From Sphingomonas ginsengisoli An et al. 2013 (GTDB lineage Bacteria > Pseudomonadota > Alphaproteobacteria > Sphingomonadales > Sphingomonadaceae): a DNA stretch of 64,000 nt. The notes under the pieces are model-generated. The model was not told the origin of the DNA. It saw only the letters and a program-made list of their open reading frames with translations, and searched no databases. Of the stretch, positions 16,569 to 25,103 are shown piece by piece. Made by a program: the position numbers and the translations under genes. The stretch spans positions 1,364,001 through 1,428,000 of the forward strand of contig NZ_CP045434.1 in NCBI RefSeq assembly GCF_009363895.1, written 5' to 3'. The number at the start of each line of letters is the position of its first letter. The first letter of the stretch is position 1.

Positions 16569-17969
16569 TCAACTTCCCGCCAGCTCGCGCATTGCCGCCT
16601 CGATCGTCCGCCGGTCGGCCTCGCTCGGCACCCAGTCCGAGGCCAGCACGCCGCCCGGCCCGAGCACCGCCGCGACGATTCCGTCGCGGCCCGCCTCGGC
16701 CCAGCAGGCCGCCAGCCGTTCCGCCATGGGATCGTTGACCGGCGCCCCGTCGCCACGGACGTGAAGCAGGAAAGCGGCCAGCGCGCGCAGCGTCGCCGGG
16801 CTCGCCCGCCCCTGCCCCGCATTGACGGCCAGCGGCTCGAGCCAGCGCTGGGGGATTTTCTGCGAGCCGTCGGTGGCGATCTGCGCGAGGCTGTGCGGCA
16901 GTGCGTGGTTGCCGAACCGGGCGAGCAGCGCGTCGGCATAGGCGCCCAGATCCTGCCCCGGCGCCGGGGTCAGGCTGGTGGCCGCTTCCTGCCGCATTAA
17001 CCTTTCGACCACCGGCGCAATCGCCGGGTCGGCGATCGCCTGGTGGACGAAGCGATGCCCGGCCAGCAGCCCGAGATAAGCGAGCGCCGAATGCGCCCCG
17101 TTGAGCATCCGCAATTTCGCCGCCTCGAACGGCGCGACGTCGGCGACCAGCTCGGCGCCGACCTTTTCCCACCCCGGCCGCGGCCCGGCAAACCTGTCCT
17201 CGATCACCCACTGGCGGAACGGCTCGGTCACCACCGCCGCTTCGTCGCGCACCCCCGCCGCCGCCGCGATCCGGTCGCGGTCGGCTGGCGTGGTCGCCGG
17301 CACGATCCGGTCGACCATCGTCGCCGGGCACGCGCACTCGGCCTCGAACCAGCGCCGCAATGCCGGAGCATGCTTCTCGAGCCACGCGCTCATCCCGCGT
17401 GCCAGCACCGCGCCATTGTTCGCCAGATTGTCGCAACTGACCAGCGACAGCCCCGCCAGCCCCTGCGCTTGCCGCTCCGCCAGCCCGCGCGCGAGCACCG
17501 CGTAGATCGAATTGCCGGCAGCCTCCGCTTCCGTAAGGTCGATCCCCTCGCCGCTTCGGAAATAGGCCTTCTCAGTCACCGTCAGCGTGACGACCCTGGT
17601 CGTCGCCGCCGCGATCAGCGCGGTCAATTCCGCCGGCTGCTCGGGCGCGACCAGCACCTGCCGCACCGCCCCCACCAGCCGCAGCAGATCCCCCGCCGGC
17701 GCACGCTCGTCGAGCAGATAGAGCCCGTCCTGCGGGACAAGCGAATCCCTCACCGCCGCCGAGCGCAGCGATACCCCGGCGATCCCCCAGTCGCGGTCGC
17801 CCGCGGCCATCGCATCGTCGGTGAACACCGCCTGGTGCGCTCGGTGGAACGCGCCGATACCCAGATGGACGATCCCGATCCCCTGCGCGTCGCGGTCATA
17901 GCCTGGCCGCTCTACCTCGCGGTTCAGCCGCTCCACCGTCGCCGGCGCCAGCCGCGGCGGCGCGCTCAC
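16569..17969 (-). CDS. uxuB: D-mannonate oxidoreductase (fructuronate reductase)
   Basis: A 466-residue mannitol-dehydrogenase-family enzyme that reduces D-fructuronate to D-mannonate with NADH in hexuronate breakdown. The N-terminus has the family pattern I-V-H-L-G-I-G-A-F-H-R-A-H-Q. The catalytic K-x4-N-x2-H signature is K285, N290, H293 (K-L-R-M-L-N-G-A-H). The start is the GTG at 17969, whose GTGA overlaps the stop of uxaC. The longer frame upstream is only the antisense-like continuation through uxaC. Mannitol dehydrogenase is the alternative within the family, but coupling to uxaC makes fructuronate the likely substrate. Confidence 0.92.
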   Translation of the reverse strand: MSAPPRLAPATVERLNREVERPGYDRDAQGIGIVHLGIGAFHRAHQAVFTDDAMAAGDRDWGIAGVSLRSAAVRDSLVPQDGLYLLDERAPAGDLLRLVGAVRQVLVAPEQPAELTALIAAATTRVVTLTVTEKAYFRSGEGIDLTEAEAAGNSIYAVLARGLAERQAQGLAGLSLVSCDNLANNGAVLARGMSAWLEKHAPALRRWFEAECACPATMVDRIVPATTPADRDRIAAAAGVRDEAAVVTEPFRQWVIEDRFAGPRPGWEKVGAELVADVAPFEAAKLRMLNGAHSALAYLGLLAGHRFVHQAIADPAIAPVVERLMRQEAATSLTPAPGQDLGAYADALLARFGNHALPHSLAQIATDGSQKIPQRWLEPLAVNAGQGRASPATLRALAAFLLHVRGDGAPVNDPMAERLAACWAEAGRDGIVAAVLGPGGVLASDWVPSEADRRTIEAAMRELAGS

Positions 17970-19378
17970 AGCTTGTAGGCGCGGCGGGCGAGGCCGACGG
18001 TCAGCTCCTCCGCCAGCTCGGCCGCCTCCCACTCCTCGAGCCGGTGCTCGGCGACCAGCCGCGCGAGGAAAGCGCAATCGACCCGCCGCGCAACATCGTG
18101 CCGCGCCGGAATCGACAGGAAGGCGCGGGTGTCGTCGTTGAACCCGACCGTGTTGTAGAAGCCCGCGGTCTCGGTGGTCAGCTCGCGATAGCGCTGCATC
18201 CCCTCGGGCGAATCGTGGAACCACCAGGCCGGCCCCAGCCGCAGCGCCGGATAATGGCCCGCCAGCGGCGCCAGCTCGCGTGCGTAGGTGCTCTCGTCGA
18301 GCGTGAACAGGATGAGCGTCAGCGCCGGCTCGTTGCCGACCGCGTCGAGCAGCGGCTTCAATGCCGCCACATAATCGACCCGCATCGGGATGTCGGCGCC
18401 GTTGTCGCGCCCGTGGCTGGCGAACAGCCGCGCATTGTGGTTGCGGTAGGACCCCGGATGCAATTGCATCACCATCCCGTCCTCCACGCTCATCTTCGCC
18501 ATTTCGGTCAGCATCTGCGCGCGGAACAGCTCGGCATCGGCGGGGCTGGCGTCAGGCCCGGTCACCCGCGCGAACAACGCTTCGGCCTCGGCCACACCGA
18601 GGTTGGCGGTGCGCGCCGAAGCGTGGCCATGGTCGGTCGCGGTCGCCCCCGCGGCGCGGAAGTCCGCCCGCCGCCGGCGGTGCGCGGCAAGGTAGCCGAC
18701 CCACGACCACACGTCCTCGCCGGTCAGCTCGGCAAAGCGCGCCATGGCGGTCGGGAAGACCTCATGCTCGACGTCGATCACCCCGTCGGGCCGGTAGGTG
18801 GTGATGACCCGCCCGGGCCAGCCCGAGGCGCGGATCGCGTGGTGCGCCGACAAGTCGGCCTCGGCCCCCTCGGTCGTCGCCAGCACCTCGATCCCGAAGC
18901 GGTCGAACAGCGCGCGCGGGCGGAAGTCGGGGGTCGCGAGCAGCTCCTCGATCCGGTCGTAATAATGGTCGGCGGTGGCCTCCTCGAGCTGGACGTCGAA
19001 GCCGAGCACGGTCGCGAACGAATGGTCGAGCCACAGCCGCGACGGTGTTCCGCGAAACAGGTGGTAGTGGCCGGCAAACGTCCGCCACGCCGCCCGCGGA
19101 TCGGTCGCCGGCGCCCCCTCGCGCGACGGCACCCCGAGCGCCTCGAGCGAGACGCCCTGGCTGTAGAGCATGCGAAAAATATAATGGTCGGGCGCAAGCA
19201 GTAGCTCGGTCGCATTGCGCCAGGGCTGGTCGTCGGCGAACCACTTCGGGTCGGTGTGGCCGTGGGGCGAGACGATCGGCAGGTCGGCGACCTGACGATA
19301 CAGCTCGCGCGCGATCCCGCGCTGGACGGGGTCGCTCGAAAACAGTCGATCTTCGTGCAGGGCCAACGGCCGGGTCAT
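17966..19378 (-). CDS. uxaC: Uronate isomerase (glucuronate isomerase)
   Basis: A 470-residue protein of the usual UxaC length. It isomerises D-glucuronate to D-fructuronate (and galacturonate to tagaturonate) in the cytosol. The amidohydrolase-type metal motif H-G-H is at residues 39-41 in P-I-V-S-P-H-G-H-T-D-P-K-W-F, followed by D-H-Y-I-F-R-M-L and later M-R-V-D-Y and W-W-F-H-D-S-P-E-G-M, all family hallmarks. It is first in a two-gene leftward operon with uxuB and diverges from kdgK across a 104-base regulatory gap. Confidence 0.95.
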   Translation of the reverse strand: MTRPLALHEDRLFSSDPVQRGIARELYRQVADLPIVSPHGHTDPKWFADDQPWRNATELLLAPDHYIFRMLYSQGVSLEALGVPSREGAPATDPRAAWRTFAGHYHLFRGTPSRLWLDHSFATVLGFDVQLEEATADHYYDRIEELLATPDFRPRALFDRFGIEVLATTEGAEADLSAHHAIRASGWPGRVITTYRPDGVIDVEHEVFPTAMARFAELTGEDVWSWVGYLAAHRRRRADFRAAGATATDHGHASARTANLGVAEAEALFARVTGPDASPADAELFRAQMLTEMAKMSVEDGMVMQLHPGSYRNHNARLFASHGRDNGADIPMRVDYVAALKPLLDAVGNEPALTLILFTLDESTYARELAPLAGHYPALRLGPAWWFHDSPEGMQRYRELTTETAGFYNTVGFNDDTRAFLSIPARHDVARRVDCAFLARLVAEHRLEEWEAAELAEELTVGLARRAYKL

Positions 19379-19426
19379 CGCGCTACTCTTCCTCCATGGC
19401 GCCGAGCGCGAAACATAGCAGCCGGT

Positions 19427-19440
19427 CTTGGTTTTACCAG
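19427..19440. promoter_or_regulatory. Candidate FadR-type operator in the uxaC/kdgK divergent gap
   Basis: CTTGGTTTTACCAG has arms TTGGT and ACCAG around a 3-base spacer, one mismatch from the perfect site at 20397-20411. FadR-subfamily GntR proteins classically bind TGGT-N3-ACCA. A second half, AAATTGGTAT at 19448-19457, matches the left half of the enterobacterial ExuR/UxuR consensus. The GntR gene at 24148-24930 is the obvious candidate regulator. Binding is inferred. Confidence 0.5.
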
Positions 19441-19482
19441 TCGCGCGAAATTGGTATGGCCGCTTTGGGGAGCGACACGCGC

Positions 19483-20406
19483 ATGAGCAGGATTGTCATC
19501 GTCGGCGAGGGAATGCTCGAGCTGGCGCGTGCGCCATCAGGCGGCGGCTGGCAGCTCGGCCATGGCGGCGACACGCTCAACACCGCCATCCACCTCGCCC
19601 GGCTCGGCCGTCCCGTCGCCTTCATGACCGCGCTCGGCAAGGACCGCTTCAGCGACGAACTGCGCGCGGCTTGGCAGGCCGAAGGCGTCGACACCGCCCT
19701 CATTGCCACCGACCCCGCCCGCGCCCCCGGCCTCTATGCGATCGCCAACGACCCCGACGGCGAGCGACACTTCACCTACTGGCGCGGCGACAGCGCCGCC
19801 CGCCACCTCTTCGCGCTCCCCCACACCGACGCGCTGGTCGCCCAGGCCGCGCAGGCCGACCTGCTCCTCTTCTCGATGATCTCGCTCGCCATCCTCCCCG
19901 AGGTCGGCCGCCACCGCCTGTTCGCGCTCGCGCAGCAAGTCCGCGAGCGCGGCGGCAGGGTCGCCTTCGACACCAACTACCGCCCGCGGCTGTGGCCCGA
20001 CCTCGCCACCGCCCAGGGCGCCCGCCGGCTCGGCATGGCGGTGGCCGACATCGGCTTGCCGACCCGCGAGGACGAGGCCGCGCTCGCCGGCACCGCAGAC
20101 CTTGCCGCCATCGCCGCCGAGTGGCGCGAGGCGGGGGTCGCCGAGGTCGTCATCAAATGCGGCGGCGAGGGCTGCCTCATCGACGGCAACCTCGTCCCGC
20201 CCCCGGCCTTGCTCCAGCCGCGCGACACGAGCGGCGCGGGCGACGCCTTCAACGCCGGCTACCTCCACGCCCGCCTCGCCGGCCAGGCGCCGCGCGATGG
20301 CGCCGCCGCGGGTCACCGCCTCGCCGGCTGGGTCGTGATGCACCAGGGCGCCGTCCCGCCCCGCACCGACGACGCGCCCTACGCCGCGCTCGCGCAATTG
20401 GTCTAA
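19483..20406 (+). CDS. kdgK: 2-dehydro-3-deoxygluconokinase (KDG kinase)
   Basis: A 307-residue PfkB-family sugar kinase. It phosphorylates 2-keto-3-deoxygluconate, made by UxuA, to KDPG. It has the N-terminal G-G-D-T-L-N-T-A-I-H-L-A-R-L-G signature and the C-terminal D-T-S-G-A-G-D-A-F-N-A-G-Y with catalytic base D254. ATG 19483 was chosen because GGGGAG lies 10 bases upstream; an ATG at 19456 is possible. The longer open frame to 19045 is antisense to uxaC. The stop codon lies inside a candidate operator for the next gene. Confidence 0.93.
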   Translation: MSRIVIVGEGMLELARAPSGGGWQLGHGGDTLNTAIHLARLGRPVAFMTALGKDRFSDELRAAWQAEGVDTALIATDPARAPGLYAIANDPDGERHFTYWRGDSAARHLFALPHTDALVAQAAQADLLLFSMISLAILPEVGRHRLFALAQQVRERGGRVAFDTNYRPRLWPDLATAQGARRLGMAVADIGLPTREDEAALAGTADLAAIAAEWREAGVAEVVIKCGGEGCLIDGNLVPPPALLQPRDTSGAGDAFNAGYLHARLAGQAPRDGAAAGHRLAGWVVMHQGAVPPRTDDAPYAALAQLV

Positions 20407-20411
20407 CCAAT
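20397..20411. promoter_or_regulatory. Perfect palindromic operator between kdgK and exuT
   Basis: ATTGGT-CTA-ACCAAT is a perfect 6-bp inverted repeat with a 3-base spacer. It fits the FadR-subfamily GntR pattern TGGT-N3-ACCA and resembles the ExuR/UxuR core. It straddles the kdgK stop codon, 79 bases before the exuT start, so exuT and GH31 may have their own controlled promoter in addition to read-through from kdgK. Confidence 0.6.
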
Positions 20412-20489
20412 CTGGACAGGCCAAGGCGCTTGGCCTAGGTTTCGACGCGTGGGCACCGGAGGAGCGGGGCCCGGGAGGACATAAAGCCC

Positions 20490-21755
20490 ATGCGGATTCG
20501 CGGCCTTCGCTGGTGGATCGTCGCGCTGATCTGCGCCGGGACGATGGCCAACTACCTCGCCCGCAATTCGCTCGGCGTGCTCGCCGCCGAACTCAAGACC
20601 GAGCTGCACATGTCGACGCAGCAATACAGCTATGTCGTCGGCGCCTTCCAGCTCGCCTACACCGTGATGCAGCCGATTGCCGGCGCGATCGTCGACAAGG
20701 TCGGCCTGCGCGCCGGCTTCGCTTTGTTCGGCCTCGCCTGGTCGGGGATCAACATGCTCCACGCCTTCGCGGTCGGCTGGCTCAGCCTCGCGCTGTTCCG
20801 TGGCCTGCTCGGGCTCGCCGAATCGGCCGCCATCCCCTCGGGCATCAAGGCGGTCGCCGAATGGTTTCCAGCGCGCGAGCGCTCGGTCGCGGTCGGCTGG
20901 TTCAACGCCGGCACCTCCTTGGGCGCGCTGATCGCTCCGCCGGTGGTCGCCGCGGTCGCCATCTGGGCCGACTGGCGCTGGGCCTTCATCGTCACCGGCG
21001 CGGTCGGGATCGTCTGGGCCGCCTTGTGGTGGCTTTGCTACCGCCCGCCCGAGCAGCACCCCGCCATCACCGAGCCCGAGCTCGAGATGATCGTTTCCGA
21101 CCGACCCCCGGTGGTCGGCCGCAAGGCGAGCGCGCGCGAGATCCTCTCGGCCAAGCGTTTCTGGGTCATCGCCATCCCCCGTTTCCTGTCCGAACCGGCG
21201 TGGCAGACCTTCAGCTTCTGGATTCCGCTCTACCTCGCCACCGAGCGCGGCATGGATTTGAAGCAGATCGCCTTGTTCGCCTGGCTGCCCTTCCTCGCCG
21301 CCGACGCCGGCGGCATCCTCGGCGGCTATCTCTCGCCCTTCCTGATGCGGCGCGGAATGCAACTCGTCCCCTCGCGCGTCGCCGGCTTCACGCTCGGCGC
21401 CGTCCTGATGATCGCGCCGGGCTGCATCGGCCTCGTCGCCAGCCCCTTCGCCGCCATCGCCCTGTTCAGCGTCGGCGGCTTCGCCCACCAGATGCTGTCG
21501 GGCCTGCTCAACACCCTCTCGGCCGACGTCTTCAAGCCCAACGAGGTCGGCACCGCCAACGGCTTCGTCGGCCAGGCGGGGTGGATCGGTGGCCTCCTCT
21601 TCTCGCTGCTGATCGGCCAGCTTGCGGACTCGGTCGGCTATACCCCGCTGTTCGGCGCGCTGGCGGTATTCGACCTGATCGGCGCGGCGGTGCTGATCAC
21701 CTTCATGCGCTTCCTGACCCTTCCCGAACCCGAGCCAGTCCTGAGCCCCGCATGA
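20490..21755 (+). CDS. exuT: Hexuronate transporter, MFS (ExuT type)
   Basis: A 421-residue, 12-helix transporter of the anion:cation symporter branch of the major facilitator superfamily. It starts R-W-W-I-V-A-L-I-C-A-G-T-M-A-N-Y-L-A-R-N, with the family motif around residues 70-90 (D-K-V-G-L-R-A-G). GGAGGA lies nine bases before the ATG. It should bring glucuronate or galacturonate across the inner membrane. Its stop overlaps the GH31 start by ATGA. Identity as a hexuronate carrier rests on similarity plus the surrounding uxaC, uxuB, uxuA and kdgK genes. Confidence 0.88.
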   Translation: MRIRGLRWWIVALICAGTMANYLARNSLGVLAAELKTELHMSTQQYSYVVGAFQLAYTVMQPIAGAIVDKVGLRAGFALFGLAWSGINMLHAFAVGWLSLALFRGLLGLAESAAIPSGIKAVAEWFPARERSVAVGWFNAGTSLGALIAPPVVAAVAIWADWRWAFIVTGAVGIVWAALWWLCYRPPEQHPAITEPELEMIVSDRPPVVGRKASAREILSAKRFWVIAIPRFLSEPAWQTFSFWIPLYLATERGMDLKQIALFAWLPFLAADAGGILGGYLSPFLMRRGMQLVPSRVAGFTLGAVLMIAPGCIGLVASPFAAIALFSVGGFAHQMLSGLLNTLSADVFKPNEVGTANGFVGQAGWIGGLLFSLLIGQLADSVGYTPLFGALAVFDLIGAAVLITFMRFLTLPEPEPVLSPA

Positions 21756-24145
21756 GACGCGCGACGCTTTCCAACCCGCCACTGTTTGCCGCCACCGCAC
21801 GCGAGAAAGGCCGCGTCACCCTCACCGCCGACACCGGCGCGGTGGCGCATCTGTTCGTGCTCGAGGACGACATCGTCCGCCTGCTCCTGCTCCGCGACGG
21901 CAAGGTCACCAGCCCGCCGAGCTGGGCGATCGCGCCTGGTGCAAGCGACCTCGCCGAGCCCGGCCGCGACCGCCTCGACATCGCCGGCTTCACCTGCCCC
22001 GACTTCGATCTCGCCGAAGCCGCCGGCACCCTCACCCTCGCCACTCCGCGCCTTCGCTTGACCGTCGCCCTCCACGGCCTCCGCTGCCGCTGGGAGCAAA
22101 ACGACGGCGACGGCTGGACGCTGATGGCCGAGGACCGCCCGACCCAATCCTACGACTTCGGCTGGTGGGACGGCCGCGCCCACCACTATCTCGCGCGCCA
22201 GCCGGGCGAACGCTACTTCGGCCTCGGCGACCGCGCCGGCGACGCCAACCGCGCCGGCCGCAGCTTCCGCCTCACCAATCTCGACCCGATGGGCTTCGAC
22301 GCCGAGACCAGCGACCCGCTCTATAAGTCGATCCCCTATCTGCTGGTCGCCGACGCCGCCGGGCACTGCCACGGCGAATTTTTCGACAGCGCCGCCGACG
22401 TGACCTACGACCTCGGCCGCGAGCTCGACAATTATCACGGCCTCTACCGCCACGTCGTCGCCGATGAGGGCGACGTCGACCGCTGGATGATCGCCGGTCC
22501 CGACCCGCTGGCCGTCACCCGCCGCTTCACCTGGCTGACCGGCCGCCCGGCGATGATGCCGCGCTGGTCGCTCGGCTATTCGGGCTCGACCATGACCTAC
22601 ACCGACGCGCCCGATGCGGCGGCGCAGATGGCGGGCTTCCTCGACAAATGCGCCGAGCACGACCTCGGCTGCACCTCTTTCCATTTGTCGTCGGGCTACA
22701 CCTCGATCGGCGACAAGCGCTACGTCTTCCACTGGAACCGCGACAAATTCCCGGACCCGGGCGCCTTTGTTGCTTCCTATCGCGACGCCGGCGTTCAGCT
22801 CGTCCCCAACATCAAGCCGTGCCTGCTGCGCAGCCACCCGCGCTACGACGAGGTCGCCTCGGCCGGGCTGTTCGTCGCCGACGCCGACGGCCAGCCGGTC
22901 GAGGCGCAATTCTGGGACGAGGTCGGCAGCTATATCGACATGACCAACCCCGCCGGCGCGGCCTGGTGGCGCGCGCAGGTCACCAGAGCGCTGCTCGACC
23001 AGGGCATCGAGGCGACGTGGAACGACAATAACGAATATGAGCTGTGGGACCGCCGCGCCCGCTTCGACGGCTTCGGTCAGCCCGTCGCGGCGGCGGCGAT
23101 GCGCCCGCTGCTCCCGCTGCTGATGACCCGCGCCTCGCGCGCGGCGCAGGTCGCGGCGCGCCCCGACCGCCGGCCTTATGTCGTCACCCGCTCAGGCATG
23201 GCGGGCTTGCAGCGCTATGCGCAGACCTGGTCGGGCGACAATCGGACCGAGTGGAAGACCATCCGCTACAATGCCCGCCAGTCGCTCGGGCTCGCCTTGT
23301 CAGGCGTCTCCAACAGCGGCCACGACGTCGGCGGTTTCGCCGGCCCCGCCCCCTCGCCCGAGCTGCTCCTCCGCTGGGTCCAGGCCGGCGTGCTGATGCC
23401 GCGCTTCAGCATCCACAGCTGGAACGACGACCGTACGGTCAACGAGCCGTGGATGTACCCGCAGGCGCTGCCCGCCATCCACCGCCTGATGGCGCTGCGC
23501 CAGACGCTCATCCCCTTCTTCTACGACCTGCTCCACCGCTATTGCGCTGACTACGAACCGATGGTCCGCTCGACCTGGCTCGACTTCCCCGCCGACCCCG
23601 CCTGCTGGGAGGAAAGCGACGAGCATCTGCTCGGCCCCGACCTGCTCGCCGCGCCGGTGATGGAGCCGGGGGCGACCGAGCGAACGCTCCACCTCCCCGC
23701 CGGCACCGAGTGGGTTCACCTCTGGTCAGGCCAGCGCTTCGCCGGCGGCGCGTCCGCGATCGTCGCCGCGCCGCTCGACGGCCCGCCGCCTCTATTCGCC
23801 CGCGCCGGTTCGGCCATGCTGGTCGACCTCGCCCGCGGCGGCTGGCGGCTGGAGCCCTACCGGCGCGGCGTCTGGCTGTTCCCGCCAACCGCGGGGTCGT
23901 TCGAGTGGAACGCGGTCGAGGATGCGGGCGACGGCGACGGCCCGGTCGACCGCTGGCACCTCACCGGCTCGGCCGACGCCGACCGCATCGACGTGAAGGT
24001 GTGGCGCGATGGTCCCGGCTGCTGGGGCGACGACGCGGTCACCATCCTGCTCCCGCCCGGCGACCGGCGCCCGCTCCGCGTCAACGACGGCGCGGGCGAG
24101 CCAGTGACCCACGATGGCCGCGCCGGCGTGCGGCTGACGCTGTAG
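21752..24145 (+). CDS. Glycoside hydrolase family 31 enzyme
   Basis: A 797-residue GH31 protein with N-terminal beta-sandwich, central TIM barrel and C-terminal beta domains. The catalytic nucleophile is D425 (T-W-N-D-N-N-E-Y-E) and the acid/base D496 (W-S-G-D-N). No signal peptide is visible, so it probably acts in the cytosol, coupled to ExuT by an ATGA overlap. GH31 members cleave alpha-glucosides, alpha-xylosides or sulfoquinovosides. Here the partner transporter suggests an alpha-linked uronic-acid-containing oligosaccharide or its alpha-glucosyl unit, which is inference. It ends two bases before the convergent regulator gene. Confidence 0.9.
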   Translation: MRRATLSNPPLFAATAREKGRVTLTADTGAVAHLFVLEDDIVRLLLLRDGKVTSPPSWAIAPGASDLAEPGRDRLDIAGFTCPDFDLAEAAGTLTLATPRLRLTVALHGLRCRWEQNDGDGWTLMAEDRPTQSYDFGWWDGRAHHYLARQPGERYFGLGDRAGDANRAGRSFRLTNLDPMGFDAETSDPLYKSIPYLLVADAAGHCHGEFFDSAADVTYDLGRELDNYHGLYRHVVADEGDVDRWMIAGPDPLAVTRRFTWLTGRPAMMPRWSLGYSGSTMTYTDAPDAAAQMAGFLDKCAEHDLGCTSFHLSSGYTSIGDKRYVFHWNRDKFPDPGAFVASYRDAGVQLVPNIKPCLLRSHPRYDEVASAGLFVADADGQPVEAQFWDEVGSYIDMTNPAGAAWWRAQVTRALLDQGIEATWNDNNEYELWDRRARFDGFGQPVAAAAMRPLLPLLMTRASRAAQVAARPDRRPYVVTRSGMAGLQRYAQTWSGDNRTEWKTIRYNARQSLGLALSGVSNSGHDVGGFAGPAPSPELLLRWVQAGVLMPRFSIHSWNDDRTVNEPWMYPQALPAIHRLMALRQTLIPFFYDLLHRYCADYEPMVRSTWLDFPADPACWEESDEHLLGPDLLAAPVMEPGATERTLHLPAGTEWVHLWSGQRFAGGASAIVAAPLDGPPPLFARAGSAMLVDLARGGWRLEPYRRGVWLFPPTAGSFEWNAVEDAGDGDGPVDRWHLTGSADADRIDVKVWRDGPGCWGDDAVTILLPPGDRRPLRVNDGAGEPVTHDGRAGVRLTL

Positions 24146-24147
24146 CG

Positions 24148-24930
24148 CTAGACCGCCGCGCGCCGCGCGAACTGGTTGCGCTTTTCCTTGAGCTCGGCGC
24201 GGGTCCGCTCGAGCGCCTCGGTCTCGGTCGCCACCAGCAGCCCTTCGATCACCCGCTGCAGATGGTCGCGCATCGCCGCGCGCGCAGCGGTCGGGTTGCG
24301 CTTGCGCAGCGCCTTTAAAATCGTGACATGCTCGTCGATCCGCGGCTGGACCCCCATGCTTCGCGCGGTCGCAAGCATGTGCGCGCACAGCGGCGAGCTG
24401 TAGCGCGCGTCCCACAGCGTCTCGATCACGCTGACGATGGCACTGTTCTGCGTCGCCCGCGCGATCACCAGGTGGAACTCGCGATCGGCCTGCTCGCCCG
24501 CCACCTGCTCCTGATTCTCGCGGTCCATCTCGGCGATCAGTTGCTCGAGCCGAGCGAGGTCCTCGTCGCTGATCGACACCGCGGCCAGCGCGGCGGTCTC
24601 GCCCTCGAACAGCCGCCGCGCCTCGGTCAGTTCGAACGCGCCAATGTCGAGGCTCATCGACAGCGGCCCGACCGGCGGATTGTCGACCACGAAGATGCCC
24701 GAGCCGTGGCGCGAGCGGACGAGGCCGGTCACTTCGAGCGCGATCAGCGCCTCGCGGATGGTCGGCCGGCTGACCTGATGCTCCTCGGCCAGGTCGCGCT
24801 CGGACGGGATCCGCTGGCCGGGCTTATAGTCGCCGCGCTGGATCGACGCGGCGATCGCCGCCGCCGCCTGCTGGTAGAGCTTGCGCCCCTCGGCCTGGAC
24901 TCCGCCGGCGATGCCAAGTGGTCTGATCAA
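24148..24930 (-). CDS. GntR/FadR-family regulator, probable hexuronate repressor (UxuR-like)
   Basis: A 260-residue regulator. An N-terminal GntR winged helix (P-G-Q-R-I-P-S-E-R-D-L-A-E-E-H-Q-V-S-R-P-T-I-R-E-A-L) is followed by an FCD ligand domain with the expected metal-contact regions (R-E-F-H-L-V-I-A, D-E-H-V-T-I-L, R-D-H-L-Q-R-V-I). The start is an uncommon TTG. It lies in the middle of the uxu/exu genes and divergent from the TonB receptor. By family and context it should repress the locus until fructuronate or glucuronate binds. Candidate sites are at 19427-19440 and 20397-20411. Confidence 0.88.
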   Translation of the reverse strand: MIRPLGIAGGVQAEGRKLYQQAAAAIAASIQRGDYKPGQRIPSERDLAEEHQVSRPTIREALIALEVTGLVRSRHGSGIFVVDNPPVGPLSMSLDIGAFELTEARRLFEGETAALAAVSISDEDLARLEQLIAEMDRENQEQVAGEQADREFHLVIARATQNSAIVSVIETLWDARYSSPLCAHMLATARSMGVQPRIDEHVTILKALRKRNPTAARAAMRDHLQRVIEGLLVATETEALERTRAELKEKRNQFARRAAV

Positions 24931-25043
24931 TGTCCGTATCCCGCTCTTGCCCGCATCCTAGCGCCTCCCCCTCTGTTTCGCAACGCGGCGAATGAGTGGT
25001 CAGGCTGATTTGCCGATAAGTGTTCGACCAACCTTGTTGCAAG

Positions 25044-25054
25044 TGGCTTGACCA
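25044..25054. promoter_or_regulatory. Weak candidate operator upstream of the TonB receptor
   Basis: TGGC-TTG-ACCA differs by one base from TGGT-N3-ACCA. It is 50 bases upstream of the receptor start and 114 from the divergent regulator. A nearby ACCATTTGGT (25051-25060) has the opposite geometry. Much weaker than the 20397 site. Confidence 0.25.
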
Positions 25055-25103
25055 TTTGGTAACGCCTGAGTCGGAGGCACCTTCGGGTGTGAGGAGGAAA
25101 ATC

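Noticed and set aside
19045..19482. N-terminal extension of KDG kinase by 146 codons
   Set aside because: This part is antisense to uxaC and Arg/Ala-rich; the PfkB fold starts at 19483 with a ribosome binding site.
20513..21751. A 1210-codon frame fusing exuT-overlapping sequence to GH31
   Set aside because: The first 413 codons are an Arg-rich alternative frame of exuT; GH31 homology starts exactly at the ATG at 21752 that overlaps the exuT stop.
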